From Chitinophagaceae bacterium 26-R-25 (GTDB lineage: Bacteria > Bacteroidota > Bacteroidia > Chitinophagales > Chitinophagaceae): 64,000 nt of DNA. The stretch is from positions 558,001 through 622,000 of the forward strand of contig JARWSJ010000004.1 of NCBI GenBank assembly GCA_029906195.1. The letters run 5' to 3'. Shown here piece after piece: positions 18,262 through 28,190 of this stretch. The notes beneath the pieces were generated by a model, which was given only the letters and a program-made list of their open reading frames with translations, made no database searches and was not told the DNA's origin. The translations under genes and the position numbers were made by a program. Position 1 is the stretch's first letter; each line of letters begins with the position of its first letter.

Positions 18262-21200
18262 ATGGCTATTAAAAAAGAAAATCGTCCCAGGGCTACGTTC
18301 TCCAAAATCACAATTGGCCTTGCATCTCCGGATTCTATTCTTGAAAGAAGTTATGGTGAAGTGCTAAAGCCTGAAACTATTAACTACCGTACCTACAAAC
18401 CAGAAAGAGACGGTTTGTTCTGCGAAAGAATTTTCGGGCCGGTGAAAGATTACGAATGTGCGTGCGGTAAGTACAAACGCATTCGTTACAAGGGAATCGT
18501 ATGCGACCGTTGCGGCGTAGAAGTGACCGAAAAGAAAGTGCGTCGTGAGCGCATGGGCCACATTAAACTAGTGGTACCTGTTGTTCACATTTGGTATTTT
18601 AAAAGCCTCCCTAATAAAATTGGTTACCTGCTCGGTATGAGCTCCAAGAAATTGGAAACCATTGTTTACTACGAGCGCTTCGTGGTAATCCAGCCTGGTA
18701 TCCGCGCAGACAAAGGTCAAAACTACGGTGACCTGTTAACTGAAGAAGAATATCTGGAAATCCTTGATACTCTTCCAAAAGATAACCAATATCTGCCAGA
18801 CGAGGATCCAAACAAATTCATCGCGAAAATGGGAGCGGAAGCTGTTCATGATCTGTTACAAAGAATAGATCTTGACCAATTGTCTTTCGATCTTCGTAAC
18901 GCTGCTGCAAACGAAACTTCTCAACAACGTAAAGCAGACGCCCTGAAACGTCTGAGCGTAGTAGAAGCCTTCCGTGATGCAAATACAAGAATCACCAACC
19001 GTCCTGAATGGATGGTAATGCAATACATCCCGGTTATTCCACCGGAATTGCGTCCGTTGGTTCCACTGGATGGCGGTCGTTTCGCATCTTCAGATCTGAA
19101 TGACCTTTATCGTCGTGTGATCATCCGTAACAACCGTTTGAAACGTTTGTTAGAGATCAAAGCTCCTGAAGTAATCTTACGTAATGAAAAACGTATGCTA
19201 CAGGAAGCGATCGACTCATTGTTCGACAACAGCCGTAAATCAAATGCCGTAAAAGCAGAAGGTGGACGTGCATTGAAATCTTTGAGCGATGTACTGAAAG
19301 GTAAACAAGGTCGTTTCCGTCAAAACTTGCTTGGTAAACGTGTTGACTACTCCGGTCGTTCTGTAATCGTTGTAGGACCTGAATTGAAAATTCACGAGTG
19401 CGGTCTTCCAAAAGACATGGCAGCGGAATTGTTCAAACCATTTATCATCCGCAAGCTGATTGAAAGAGGTATTGTAAAAACAGTAAAGAGTGCCCGCAAA
19501 CTGGTAGACAAAAAAGAAGCTATCATTTGGGATATTCTTGAAAACATATTGAAAGGACACCCGGTAATGCTAAACCGTGCCCCAACACTGCACCGTTTGT
19601 CAATCCAGGCGTTCCAGCCAAAATTGGTTGAAGGTAAAGCGATCCAATTGCACCCTCTCGTAACATCAGCGTTCAACGCCGATTTCGATGGTGACCAGAT
19701 GGCGGTTCACGTTCCATTGAGCAACGCCGCAGTACTGGAAGCACAATTGTTGATGCTTTCTTCCCACAACATTCTTAACCCGCAAAACGGTACGCCGATC
19801 ACCCTTCCTTCTCAGGACATGGTACTCGGTCTGTACTACATCACTAAGGGTAAAAGAACCAACGATAAAGAAACATTGCGCGGTGAAGGCATGGCGTTCT
19901 ATTCTGCAGATGAGGTAATCATTGCTTACAATGAAAACCGTATTGATCTGCATGCATGGATCAAAGTGAAATCAAATGTGCGTAATGCAAACGGAGAACT
20001 GGAAAAGAAACTGATCGAAACTACAGTAGGTCGTATCTTGTTCAACCAGTTTGTTCCTGTAGAAGTTGGTTTCATCAACGCATTGCTGACTAAAAAGTCT
20101 TTGCGTGAAATCATCGGTGATATCATTGAAATCACCAACGTTCCAAAAACAGCTAAATTCCTTGATGATATCAAGCAACTTGGTTTCCGTATGGCGTTCC
20201 GCGGTGGATTGTCGTTCAACCCACAGGATTTGATCATTCCGGATGCAAAAGAAGAATTGCTTGAACAAGCTAAAGTTGAAGTTGACGAAGTTTGGGATAA
20301 CTACAACATGGGTCTTATCACAAACAACGAGCGTTATAACCAAATCGTAGATATCTGGTCAAGAGTAGATACGCGTATCACTGAAACATTGATCCGCGAA
20401 ATGCAGAATGATAAACAAGGGTTCAACTCAGTTTACATGATGCTTGACTCAGGTGCCCGTGGTTCTAAACAACAGGTAAAACAGCTTGCAGGTATCAGAG
20501 GTTTGATGGCTAAACCAAGAAAATCAGGCTCTACAGGTTCTGAGATCATTGAGAACCCGATCCTTTCAAACTTTAAAGGCGGTCTGAACGTATTGGATTA
20601 CTTCATCTCTACGCACGGTGCCCGTAAAGGTCTTGCCGATACAGCGTTGAAAACAGCCGATGCCGGTTACTTGACCCGTCGTCTGGTAGACGTTGCACAG
20701 GATGTTGTAATTACAGAAGAAGATTGTGGAACATTGCGCGGTATCGCTACTTCAGCATTGAAAGATAACGAAGACGTGATCGAACCACTAAGCGATAGAA
20801 TTGAAGGTCGTACTTCATTGCACAATGTATACCATCCTACAACAGAAGAACTCATCGCTGAAGCAGGTAGAGAAATTACTGCTTCTGTTGCGAAAAAAAT
20901 AGAAGAAGTAGGTATCGAAACAGTTGAGATCCGTTCTGTATTGACTTGCGAAAGCAAACGCGGATGTTGCGTTAAGTGTTACGGTAAAAACCTTGCAACA
21001 GGTTACCTGGCACAAAAAGGTGACGCAGTAGGTATCATCGCAGCACAGTCAATCGGTGAGCCTGGTACACAGTTGACACTTCGTACCTTCCACGTGGGTG
21101 GTGTTGCCGGTTCTGCATCAGTTGAATCTACTTTGCCAGCTAAATTCGACGGTACTATCCAGTTCGACGGTTTGCGTACTGTAACAACAGAAAACAAAGA

Positions 21201-22554
21201 AGGCGACAAAGTACAATTGGTAATCGGCCGTACAGGTGAGGTTCGTATCATGGATGTTAAAAACGATCGTCTGTTGATCACAAGCAACGTGCCTTATGGT
21301 GCTACCTTGTTGGTAAAAGATGGTCAGAAAATTGCCAAAGGCGAACCAATCTGCTCATGGGATCCATATAACAACGTAATCGTTTCTGAGATCAATGGAT
21401 CTGTGAAATTCGACAACGTTCTTGAAGGCTTCACTTACCGTGAAGAAGCTGATGAGCAAACAGGTCACCGCGAAAAAGTGGTTATCGAAACAAAAGATAA
21501 AACCAAACTTCCTTCTATCGGAATTGAAGGAAAAGAATTCAAATCATACAACTTGCCAGTTGGATCTCACATCGTAATCGATGAGGGTGAAGAAGTAAAA
21601 GCAGGTCAGGTGTTGGTGAAAATTCCTCGTGTATTGGGTAAATTGAGAGATATCACGGGTGGTCTGCCACGTGTAACTGAGTTGTTCGAAGCTCGTAACC
21701 CGGCAAACCCTGCAGTAGTATCTGAAATTGATGGTGTGGTTTCATTTGGTAACATCAAACGTGGTAACCGCGAAATGATCGTGGAAGCAAGAGACGGTGT
21801 TGTTAAAAAATACCTTGTACCTCTTACACGTCAGATCCTTGCACAAGATGGTGACTTCGTAAAAGCAGGTACACCATTGTCTGATGGTCAGGTTGCTCCT
21901 TACGATATCTTAAATATCAAAGGTCCTTACGCAGTACAAGAGTACGTTGTAAACGAAATTCAAGAGGTTTACCGCTTACAGGGTGTGCGTATCAATGATA
22001 AACACATCGAAGTTATCGTACGTCAGATGATGCGTAAAGTAACCATCGTTGATCCAGGTGATACTAAATTCCTTGAAGACGATACTGAAGATAAATTTGA
22101 CTTTATGACTGAAAACGACTGGATCTTCGATAAGAAAGTCGTTACAGAACCAGGTGAAAGCACTAAGCTGAGAGCCGGTCAAATTGTTAGCCTGCGTGAT
22201 GTAAGAGAAGAGAACTCAATCTTACGTCGTTCAGATAAAAAACTGGTTGAATTCCGTGATGCTAATCCTGCAACATCTCAACCGTTGTTGTTGGGTATCA
22301 CAAAAGCATCATTGGGTGTACAAAGCTGGATCTCAGCTGCGTCGTTCCAGGAAACAACTAAAGTATTGTCATCAGCAGCGATCATGGGTAAAACCGATGA
22401 TATGCTTGGCTTGAAAGAAAACGTAATCACTGGACACGCAATCCCTGCGGGTACTGGTCTGCGTGACTTCGAAAACATGATCGTTGGTAGCAAAGAAGAA
22501 TATGAATTGCTGCAAACTACTCGTGAAGCCATGACTTTTGACGACGAAGAATAA
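18262..22554 (+). CDS. rpoC: DNA-directed RNA polymerase subunit beta'
   Basis: 1430 residues, full length for Bacteroidota. The N-terminal zinc site is intact (C66, C68, C81, C84 in CACG...CDRC). The catalytic NADFDGD loop is at 472-478 with the three magnesium-binding aspartates D474, D476 and D478. The second zinc site ([12 protein letters not shown]) and trigger-loop region ([19 protein letters not shown]) follow, and the C terminus ends TFDDEE. It makes the mobile jaw of RNA polymerase. The unusual point is its place: rpoB, normally directly upstream, is absent, and rpoC has its own promoter (18068-18098) and terminator (22581-22615). Confidence 0.99.
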   Translation: MAIKKENRPRATFSKITIGLASPDSILERSYGEVLKPETINYRTYKPERDGLFCERIFGPVKDYECACGKYKRIRYKGIVCDRCGVEVTEKKVRRERMGHIKLVVPVVHIWYFKSLPNKIGYLLGMSSKKLETIVYYERFVVIQPGIRADKGQNYGDLLTEEEYLEILDTLPKDNQYLPDEDPNKFIAKMGAEAVHDLLQRIDLDQLSFDLRNAAANETSQQRKADALKRLSVVEAFRDANTRITNRPEWMVMQYIPVIPPELRPLVPLDGGRFASSDLNDLYRRVIIRNNRLKRLLEIKAPEVILRNEKRMLQEAIDSLFDNSRKSNAVKAEGGRALKSLSDVLKGKQGRFRQNLLGKRVDYSGRSVIVVGPELKIHECGLPKDMAAELFKPFIIRKLIERGIVKTVKSARKLVDKKEAIIWDILENILKGHPVMLNRAPTLHRLSIQAFQPKLVEGKAIQLHPLVTSAFNADFDGDQMAVHVPLSNAAVLEAQLLMLSSHNILNPQNGTPITLPSQDMVLGLYYITKGKRTNDKETLRGEGMAFYSADEVIIAYNENRIDLHAWIKVKSNVRNANGELEKKLIETTVGRILFNQFVPVEVGFINALLTKKSLREIIGDIIEITNVPKTAKFLDDIKQLGFRMAFRGGLSFNPQDLIIPDAKEELLEQAKVEVDEVWDNYNMGLITNNERYNQIVDIWSRVDTRITETLIREMQNDKQGFNSVYMMLDSGARGSKQQVKQLAGIRGLMAKPRKSGSTGSEIIENPILSNFKGGLNVLDYFISTHGARKGLADTALKTADAGYLTRRLVDVAQDVVITEEDCGTLRGIATSALKDNEDVIEPLSDRIEGRTSLHNVYHPTTEELIAEAGREITASVAKKIEEVGIETVEIRSVLTCESKRGCCVKCYGKNLATGYLAQKGDAVGIIAAQSIGEPGTQLTLRTFHVGGVAGSASVESTLPAKFDGTIQFDGLRTVTTENKEGDKVQLVIGRTGEVRIMDVKNDRLLITSNVPYGATLLVKDGQKIAKGEPICSWDPYNNVIVSEINGSVKFDNVLEGFTYREEADEQTGHREKVVIETKDKTKLPSIGIEGKEFKSYNLPVGSHIVIDEGEEVKAGQVLVKIPRVLGKLRDITGGLPRVTELFEARNPANPAVVSEIDGVVSFGNIKRGNREMIVEARDGVVKKYLVPLTRQILAQDGDFVKAGTPLSDGQVAPYDILNIKGPYAVQEYVVNEIQEVYRLQGVRINDKHIEVIVRQMMRKVTIVDPGDTKFLEDDTEDKFDFMTENDWIFDKKVVTEPGESTKLRAGQIVSLRDVREENSILRRSDKKLVEFRDANPATSQPLLLGITKASLGVQSWISAASFQETTKVLSSAAIMGKTDDMLGLKENVITGHAIPAGTGLRDFENMIVGSKEEYELLQTTREAMTFDDEE

Positions 22555-22580
22555 TTAATAAGTTCTTTATAGTTTTTTAA

Positions 22581-22615
22581 AAGGTAGGAAGTGTTAAAAC
22601 TTCCTACCTTTTTTT
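22581..22615 (+). terminator. Intrinsic terminator after rpoC
   Basis: AAGGTAGGAAG, loop TGTTAAAA, CTTCCTACCTT followed by a T-run; an 11-bp perfect stem 27 bases after the rpoC stop. Confidence 0.93.
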
Positions 22616-22700
22616 GGTAGATGACTGCTGAATTATATGTTTGCTATGTGAAACGGCGGTAATATTTACAGAAAGGCTTTATTTTTTTCTAATAATCATG

Positions 22701-22729
22701 TTGCGTTTAATCTCCGAAAGTGTATCTTC
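22701..22729 (+). promoter_or_regulatory. Possible promoter of the OmpH-family gene
   Basis: TTG (22701-22703), 18 bases, TATCTTCG (22722-22729), one base off TAnnTTTG. It would give a leader of about 90 bases. Confidence 0.4.
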
Positions 22730-22824
22730 GGCACCGGTTTTTCTTTAGGTAAATAATTAGAATCCGTTTATCTATTTTACAAATTGCTTAAAATAGATTA
22801 CAAGAAATTAATTTAAAAATTATC

Positions 22825-23412
22825 ATGAAGCATCTCTCTACAATTTTAAGTGTTATTGCTCTGGCCCTGATAGCTGTGCTTTTTTACTTCCAGTTTGCAA
22901 ACAAGAAAACTCACACTGAAAGTCACGCAGGCCCTGCGGAAAAAGACAACAGTTTCAAAATGGCTTATTTCGACATCGATTCTTTGCAAAACAATTACCA
23001 ATACTATAAAGATGCTCTTGATGAATTGAAAGCTAAAGAGCAATCAATGAATAACGAATTGCAATCCCTGGAAAAATCTTACCAAAGAAAAATTCAGGAG
23101 TGGCAGCAACGCGGTTCATCCATGAGCCAGTCTGAAGCAGAAGCTGCAAACAGAGAATACCAGCAAATGCAGGCAAATTATCAGCAAAGAAGAGGTATGC
23201 TTGAGCAGCAGATCGGTAATTTACAAATGGAGAAAAGAAAGAACATTAAAGAGAAAATCGAAGCGTTCCTGAAAGACTATAACAAAGACAGAAAATACGC
23301 TTACATCATCTCTTACGAGCCTGAATTGATGTTCTACAAAGATTCAGCTTACGATATCACTGGTGACCTTATCAAAGGCCTGAATGCCGGATATCAGCCT
23401 CAAAAGAAGTAA
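22825..23412 (+). CDS. OmpH/Skp-family periplasmic chaperone
   Basis: 195 residues. An N-terminal hydrophobic segment (about 3-25) serves as signal or anchor. A long charged coiled coil, about 60-145 (DELKAKEQSMNNELQSLEKS...), is followed by KIEAFLKDYNKDRKYAYII and a C-terminal MFYKDSAYDITGDLI, the usual OmpH ending. Such proteins hold unfolded outer membrane proteins in the periplasm. It stands between two terminators, so it is a single-gene unit. Confidence 0.85.
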   Translation: MKHLSTILSVIALALIAVLFYFQFANKKTHTESHAGPAEKDNSFKMAYFDIDSLQNNYQYYKDALDELKAKEQSMNNELQSLEKSYQRKIQEWQQRGSSMSQSEAEAANREYQQMQANYQQRRGMLEQQIGNLQMEKRKNIKEKIEAFLKDYNKDRKYAYIISYEPELMFYKDSAYDITGDLIKGLNAGYQPQKK

Positions 23413-23430
23413 TAAGCCAATAAATTATAA

Positions 23431-23462
23431 AAAAATGCGTTCTCAACCGGACGCATTTTTTT
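23431..23462 (+). terminator. Intrinsic terminator after the OmpH-family gene
   Basis: AAAAATGCGT, ten-base loop, ACGCATTTTTTT. The T-run ends exactly at the ATG at 23463, which argues against that ATG as the next gene's start. Confidence 0.85.
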
Positions 23463-23498
23463 ATGTCCTTTAATACCGCGATCCTTAAAATCTTAAAC

Positions 23499-24293
23499 AT
23501 GAGCTTACCAATTTACGTTGTCGATGCATTTGCAGATAAATTATTTCAGGGCAACCCTGCGGCAGTTTGTCCCCTGCAGGAATGGTTGCCGGACGATGTA
23601 ATGCAGAAGCTGGCGTTTGAAAATAACCTTTCAGAAACTGCTTTTTTTGTAAAGGAAGAAGAGCACTATCACGTTCGCTGGTTTACTCCGGATTTTGAGG
23701 TAGACCTGTGTGGGCACGCAACTTTGGCAAGCGCCTATGTAATATTCAATTTTATCGCCAGGAAGGCCAAAACAATCACCTTCAACTCAAAAAGCGGAAT
23801 ATTAACTGTAACAAAAACTGATGAAGGTTTGATTCAACTTGACTTCCCCGCTTATGTTCCAGAGCCTGTAGATAGTGCTGTTCCGGCATTGCTCAAAGGA
23901 TTGAATATTATTCCGCAGAAAATCCTTAAAGCAAAAAACTATCTGTTGTTATACGAATCGGAAGAAGAGGTGAAAAAGATTGTTCCCGATTTTAACTCCC
24001 TGAATGCATTGGGATCAACAAGGGTTATTGTGACTGCACAAGGCACTTCAGTTGATTTTGTATCTCGTTTCTTCGTTCCTAATTCTGTTATAATGGAGGA
24101 TCCTGTTACAGGATCGGCGCATAGCACGCTGGTGCCCTACTGGAGCAAGAAGTTGGGCAAAACAAAGCTCGTCGCCAGGCAGCTTTCAAAACGTTCCGGC
24201 ACTCTTTATTGTGAGTATTTGGGAGATAGGGTATTGATGGCTGGCAATGCAATACTTTATTCGAAAGGCGAGTACTATACGGAGCAACTATAA
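23499..24293 (+). CDS. PhzF-family isomerase/epimerase
   Basis: 264 residues from the ATG at 23499, where the typical start MSLPIYVVDAFADKLFQGNP begins; the upstream ATG at 23463 lies in the terminator. Family motifs are present: GNPAAVC, NLSETAFF with the likely catalytic glutamate, CGHATLASAYV, and EDPVTGSAHSTLVPYW near the C terminus. The fold is a diaminopimelate-epimerase-like pair of domains. No phenazine genes are nearby, so the substrate is unknown, and a house-keeping or detoxification role is as likely. Confidence 0.88.
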   Translation: MSLPIYVVDAFADKLFQGNPAAVCPLQEWLPDDVMQKLAFENNLSETAFFVKEEEHYHVRWFTPDFEVDLCGHATLASAYVIFNFIARKAKTITFNSKSGILTVTKTDEGLIQLDFPAYVPEPVDSAVPALLKGLNIIPQKILKAKNYLLLYESEEEVKKIVPDFNSLNALGSTRVIVTAQGTSVDFVSRFFVPNSVIMEDPVTGSAHSTLVPYWSKKLGKTKLVARQLSKRSGTLYCEYLGDRVLMAGNAILYSKGEYYTEQL

Positions 24294-24398
24294 CACATCA
24301 ATCAAGCCATTATTGGGAATACTTTTTGTTATTTAAACCCTACCTTTATTGATGATGCCTCTGATTGGGTAACAGCAACTGTATAACTGAATTATCGT

Positions 24399-25301
24399 AT
24401 GCTTGGATTAACTATACTGGGAAATAATTCCGCGCTACCGGCTTTTGACAGGCATCCAACTGCGCAAGTGCTTACGTTGGAAGATCAGCTTTTCTTAATA
24501 GATTGTGGCGAGGGCACACAAATGCAGCTCGCTAAATACAAAATAAGAAGGAGCCGCATCAATCACATTTTTATTTCTCATCTCCACGGCGATCATTATT
24601 TTGGTTTGATTGGCTTAATTACAAGCATGGGTTTACTCGGCAGAACCCAGGACCTGCATTTGTTTGGTCCCGAACCTTTGCAGGCAATTCTAGATCTGCA
24701 GTTAAAAGTGGCAGATACGGCACTACCGTACCAACTCATATTTCATCCCTTAAGAGGTGATGAGGTAATAATGCAGGAGGAAAAAATAAAAGTTTCCTGT
24801 TTTAAAGTTTCTCACAGAATCGATTGCTGGGGATTTCGCTTCGACCAGATAAAGGCGCCGCGCCGCATAAACCCCGACAATACCCGCAAGTACGAAATAC
24901 CAGCAGCATTTTTTGAACGACTGAAATGGGGCGAAGACTACACCACTAAAACAGGCGAGGTCATAAAAAACGAATGGGTAACGGAAGCAGCTCCCAAAGC
25001 GAGATCATACGCTTATTCTGCCGATACCATTTATAACGAAGCCCTTGTTGAAAAGGTTTATAACGTAGAAGTGCTCTACCACGAAACCACTTATCTAAAA
25101 GATCTTGAAGACCGCGCTGCACTCAGGTTTCACTGCACCACCACACAAGCAGCTACCATTGCGCTTAAAGCTAATGCAAGTCAACTGCTCATCGGTCATT
25201 TCAGTTCAAAATATGAAACACTTGACCTCTTTGAAAAAGAAGCCCGAGAGGTTTTTCCAAATACATTGTTAGCGATTGAAGGGGTGACGTATAGGTTTTG
25301 A
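24399..25301 (+). CDS. rnz: Ribonuclease Z
   Basis: 300 residues, the usual length of the short form (RNase Z-S). It is a metallo-beta-lactamase fold with HLHGDH at 61-66 binding two zinc ions; further ligands sit in KVSHRIDCWGF, YSADT and IGHFSSKY. It removes the 3' trailer of tRNA precursors. The gene stands alone on the plus strand and is followed by an inverted repeat. Confidence 0.95.
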   Translation: MLGLTILGNNSALPAFDRHPTAQVLTLEDQLFLIDCGEGTQMQLAKYKIRRSRINHIFISHLHGDHYFGLIGLITSMGLLGRTQDLHLFGPEPLQAILDLQLKVADTALPYQLIFHPLRGDEVIMQEEKIKVSCFKVSHRIDCWGFRFDQIKAPRRINPDNTRKYEIPAAFFERLKWGEDYTTKTGEVIKNEWVTEAAPKARSYAYSADTIYNEALVEKVYNVEVLYHETTYLKDLEDRAALRFHCTTTQAATIALKANASQLLIGHFSSKYETLDLFEKEAREVFPNTLLAIEGVTYRF

Positions 25302-25447
25302 GGAATTAGGATTTAGAAATTAGGAATTAAGAATGCTTTCGGCGGTACCTCCTTAGCAAAATACAATCATCGCCCCTCGGGAAAGTGATTGTAAACATGC
25401 GAAGCTGCACCGCAATTCTTAATTCCTAATTCTTAATTCTTAATTGG
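25301..25447. repeat. Inverted repeat of the AATTCTTAATTCCTAATT family (second locus)
   Basis: Left arm 25301-25333 (GGAATTAGG...GGAATTAAGAAT) and right arm 25412-25447 pair with each other. The 32 bases 25414-25445 equal 17916-17947 exactly. The spacer holds a second stem (ACAATCA near 25362 with TGATTGT near 25386). It sits between convergent genes rnz and the AraC regulator and may act as a bidirectional stop. Confidence 0.8.
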
Positions 25448-25449
25448 AT

Positions 25450-26469
25450 TTACGCGAATTTCCTCACTTCCTTCGGATACACATTAAACATGCTTTTAAA
25501 GCGCTTTGAAAAATAGGGAACATTCTTGTAGCCCAGGCTGCGTGCAATTTCATTAACGGAAACCATCTCTTTATAACGCAATAGTTCGTAGGCTTTTTTC
25601 AATCTTTCTTCATTATAAAAATCTGCGAAGTTGCAGTTGAAATATTTTCTAAAATTGCGTTGAAAAGTAGATTCTGTTATGTGAAATTTATTGCAAAGTG
25701 ACTTAAGACATATTTGTGTTGCCTGCAATAGATTTTCCTTTACATAATTTCTTATCTCAATAATTTTTCCCAGCTCAGGTATTTTCACATCGAAATTGAA
25801 ACTCTTTTCAATTTCCAGTCTCTTCCTTAAATAGAAGGAAATTAGTTCGTTTGTATAAGCATTAATGTCGAAATATGTAGCAGGGCCATCTGCTTTATGA
25901 AATGAGTAATCAAGTATTTTTTTTGCTGCTTTTATTTCATTCAGTGTGAGATCATTTTTGCAAAACAAATTTTCGACACTAAGAATTTTTTGCACTTGTT
26001 CTGATGCCTGCGGTGAGATGTATCTTGTTTTCTCGACAAGCCAGCTTTTGTCAATAATCAGCCAGAGTCGTTTGTTCGCTTTATTCAGCGCCGGTTTTAT
26101 AGTTAAAGTCAGGGAATTATTGAAGGATAAAACTTTGTTTGCTATTTCGCCGCTCGCAATGGTGCCGTTTCGATCTTCCATGGAAAAAGCAGTTTCGTCT
26201 GCCGAGAGATCAAACAATATAACAAGTTTGTCTTTAGATGAACTCTCTTTAACGAAATGGACAGGATGAAAAAACTCCTGTGTGCATGACAGGATAGATA
26301 GCCCCTTTGCCAGTTTAAAATATTGAATGGTTCCATTGCCGGAAGGAGATGACAGGGTAATTCTTTGTTCAGAAAACTTATAGCCGAAAATTTGAGCAAT
26401 AGAGCTTCTGCTTAATTGTTCACTGTTTGTAATATCACAATCAAGTACGAAGGGGATTTTAATAAGCAT
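25450..26469 (-). CDS. AraC-family transcriptional regulator
   Basis: 339 residues. The N-terminal 220 residues form an unrecognised, probably ligand-sensing part. The C-terminal 100 residues carry the two helix-turn-helix motifs: CLKSLCNKFHITESTFQRNF and VNEIARSLGYKNVPYFSKRF, ending MFNVYPKEVRKFA. No operon partner. Two palindromes lie just upstream (26484-26497 and 26535-26546) and may be its own operators. Target genes are unknown. Confidence 0.9.
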   Translation of the reverse strand: MLIKIPFVLDCDITNSEQLSRSSIAQIFGYKFSEQRITLSSPSGNGTIQYFKLAKGLSILSCTQEFFHPVHFVKESSSKDKLVILFDLSADETAFSMEDRNGTIASGEIANKVLSFNNSLTLTIKPALNKANKRLWLIIDKSWLVEKTRYISPQASEQVQKILSVENLFCKNDLTLNEIKAAKKILDYSFHKADGPATYFDINAYTNELISFYLRKRLEIEKSFNFDVKIPELGKIIEIRNYVKENLLQATQICLKSLCNKFHITESTFQRNFRKYFNCNFADFYNEERLKKAYELLRYKEMVSVNEIARSLGYKNVPYFSKRFKSMFNVYPKEVRKFA

Positions 26470-26483
26470 ATGATAAGGTTGAT

Positions 26484-26546
26484 AGCGTTCAAACGCTAAT
26501 TGTTTAACTATACAAAGAACAAAAAATCGCTAAACAAACCGGTTTG
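26484..26546. promoter_or_regulatory. Two palindromes upstream of the AraC gene
   Basis: AGCGTT-CA-AACGCT (26484-26497) and CAAACCGGTTTG (26535-26546, perfect) lie 15 and 66 bases before the start codon of the minus-strand regulator. Their position suits autoregulation or control of the duplicated element next door. Confidence 0.4.
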
Positions 26547-26635
26547 AAATAAGACAAGATTGTGTAGAAAAAGGAAGAATTAAGGAGCTATTGAAGGCGA
26601 AAAAGCAGTTATAGATCAATCATCTGCTAGAAAAG

Positions 26636-26746
26636 GTTCAAAATGCGGAGAAAACATTGCCTTCGGCCCGATCTGATACACATTTGCATCAGGTAAGTAT
26701 TTGGTCATAGGTTACTAATGGGAACCCTCCTTGTCTAAGGAGGGTT
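26636..26746 (+). repeat. Duplicated 111-bp element, copy 1, with micro-ORF and terminator
   Basis: 110 of 111 bases are identical to 26914-27024. It contains the 17-codon frame 26643-26696 (MRRKHCLRPDLIHICIR) after an A/G-rich AAAAGG, a hairpin CTGAT...ATCAG, a possible GTAA...TTAC stem, and an intrinsic terminator. It may be a small RNA, a leader-peptide unit or a micro-protein gene. No promoter match was found upstream, so transcription and strand are inferred from the terminator. Confidence 0.6.
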
Positions 26747-26755
26747 ATTTATTTT
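26723..26755 (+). terminator. Terminator of duplicated element copy 1
   Basis: AACCCTCCTT, loop GTCT, AAGGAGGGTT, then ATTTATTTT; a 10-bp perfect stem. Confidence 0.75.
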
Positions 26756-26913
26756 AAATAACTGAATGACTGAATAATTGAATAACTGACAAGGACTGTT
26801 TCTGGTGTGAGTTAATAATTATTAGATCTGTCATGCTTAAAGCCTACCAACAAATAACTAACCACAAACAACTGCCTGAACATTCCTCCTAGCTCAATTT
26901 TCTGCGACAAAAA

Positions 26914-27024
26914 GTTCAAAATGCGGAGAAAACATTGCCTTCGGCCTGATCTGATACACATTTGCATCAGGTAAGTATTTGGTCATAGGTTACTAATGGG
27001 AACCCTCCTTGTCTAAGGAGGGTT
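26914..27024 (+). repeat. Duplicated 111-bp element, copy 2
   Basis: The single difference from copy 1 is at 26947 (T, against C at 26669). It falls in the third position of a proline codon of the micro-ORF (26921-26974), so the predicted 17-residue peptide is unchanged. The start-to-start distance between copies is 278 bases. Confidence 0.6.
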
Positions 27025-27033
27025 TATTTTTTT
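27001..27033 (+). terminator. Terminator of duplicated element copy 2
   Basis: The same 10-bp stem as copy 1, followed by TATTTTTTT. Confidence 0.78.
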
Positions 27034-27105
27034 GCCATAACGAATGATTGAATAGCTGTTAAACCAACAACTCAATTATTCAGTAAATCAGTTATTCAAT
27101 TATTT

Positions 27106-27933
27106 CTACAGGTGCTGGAGTAACAACCTGATTCCGACAATCGTCAGGCAAACAGCCAGTGCTTTGATAATCGTGGTTCCTTTTATTTTGTGGGACAAGA
27201 AAGCTCCGAGTTGAGCGCCGGCCACAACACCAATAGCCAGGTAAATGATCATCTTCACGACAGCAGGATCATTATAGCTCCCTTGCAAATAGTGAGTGAC
27301 AACACTTATGATGGACATGATCGCAAGAATGAAGTGAGAAGTTGCAGTGGCTATGTGTACGGGAAATTGCAGCCATTGCACCATCGCAGGCACGTGCACA
27401 ATGCCACCCCCAATACCAAGAACAGGAGAGATGAAGCCAACAAAAACGCTTATGATAATTCCAATTGTCTGATTGTAAGAATAAGAATATGTTTCACCGC
27501 TTTTGTCTGTCAGCTCATGATGTTTCCAATTTCGCGAACGTCTGTCGGAAGACGGCTTTTCAGCTCCGTTTTTCCTATTTAAAAACAGAAAAATACCTAC
27601 GCCAATAAGGATAATACCAAATACAATCGTGAATACCTGGGGGGATATATATTTGGTGGCGCGAACACCTAAAATGGAGCCTGGAATAGTAAACAAGGCA
27701 AATAACAAACCCGCTTTAAAATCAATTCGTCCCGACCTTGCATAGGCAACTGAACCTGAAATGGCATTGCAGGCAACAATGGCAATTGAAATTCCGGTTA
27801 CAACATCCGGCGGCAACTGGGGAAAGGCCAGCAATAATACCGGAACCAAAATAAATCCGCCTCCTGCACCAATTAAAGTACCCAAAGTGCCAATGATAAA
27901 ACCTCCTAAAATAAGTACGATAAAATTGTCCAT
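27106..27933 (-). CDS. TauE/SafE-family sulfite exporter-like permease
   Basis: 275 residues with about eight membrane helices in two related halves. The first starts LILGGFIIGTLGTLIGAGGG and the second contains VFVGFISPVLGIGGGIVHVP, the paired glycine-rich motifs of TauE/SafE (DUF81) permeases. A hydrophilic loop at about 120-150 (NRKNGAEKPSSDRRSRNWKH) separates them. Members export sulfite, sulfoacetate or other organosulfur anions; which one is not readable here. No sulfur metabolism genes adjoin, although the suf cluster is 2 kb away. Confidence 0.9.
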   Translation of the reverse strand: MDNFIVLILGGFIIGTLGTLIGAGGGFILVPVLLLAFPQLPPDVVTGISIAIVACNAISGSVAYARSGRIDFKAGLLFALFTIPGSILGVRATKYISPQVFTIVFGIILIGVGIFLFLNRKNGAEKPSSDRRSRNWKHHELTDKSGETYSYSYNQTIGIIISVFVGFISPVLGIGGGIVHVPAMVQWLQFPVHIATATSHFILAIMSIISVVTHYLQGSYNDPAVVKMIIYLAIGVVAGAQLGAFLSHKIKGTTIIKALAVCLTIVGIRLLLQHL

Positions 27934-28190
27934 TACTATGCAATCTTTTGTTTAACCGGTGCAACAAAATGCACATGCAGGGCGTGAAACTAAATGATTT
28001 TTTACTTCGTAAAAAGAATAAACAGACAATATTTTGACCCGAGAAATGAGAACGGCTATGGCTGAAAAGTCTAGTAAATAAAGGGACTTTAGCTAAATGC
28101 AAGGCAGTTAAGCACTATAGAGTAGTCTATAATTTCTAGTAATTAGGTAGGAGTTTGTGAGATTTTTTTTGAATGGAAGTTGTGATATGT

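Larger units (their letters stand above)
26757..27104. repeat. AACTGAATAACTGAA-family arms around copy 2
   Basis: Left arm 26757-26790 (repeats of ACTGAATGACTGAATAATTG) and right arm 27071-27104 (repeats of CAATTATTCAG/CAGTTATTCAATT) are inverted. A shorter run lies at 27040-27060. Copy 2 of the 111-bp element lies between the arms. The same words occur at 28691-28734 and 36161-36250. Confidence 0.65.

Noticed and set aside
23463-23498. PhzF start at 23463
   Set aside because: The ATG is at the end of the terminator T-run, and the conserved family start begins at 23499.
23499-24293. Phenazine biosynthesis cluster
   Set aside because: Only the PhzF-like gene is present; neighbours are a chaperone and RNase Z.
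26636-27024. Riboswitch in front of a downstream gene
   Set aside because: Both copies end in strong terminators, and the next gene to the right is on the opposite strand, so there is no gene for a cis-acting switch to control.
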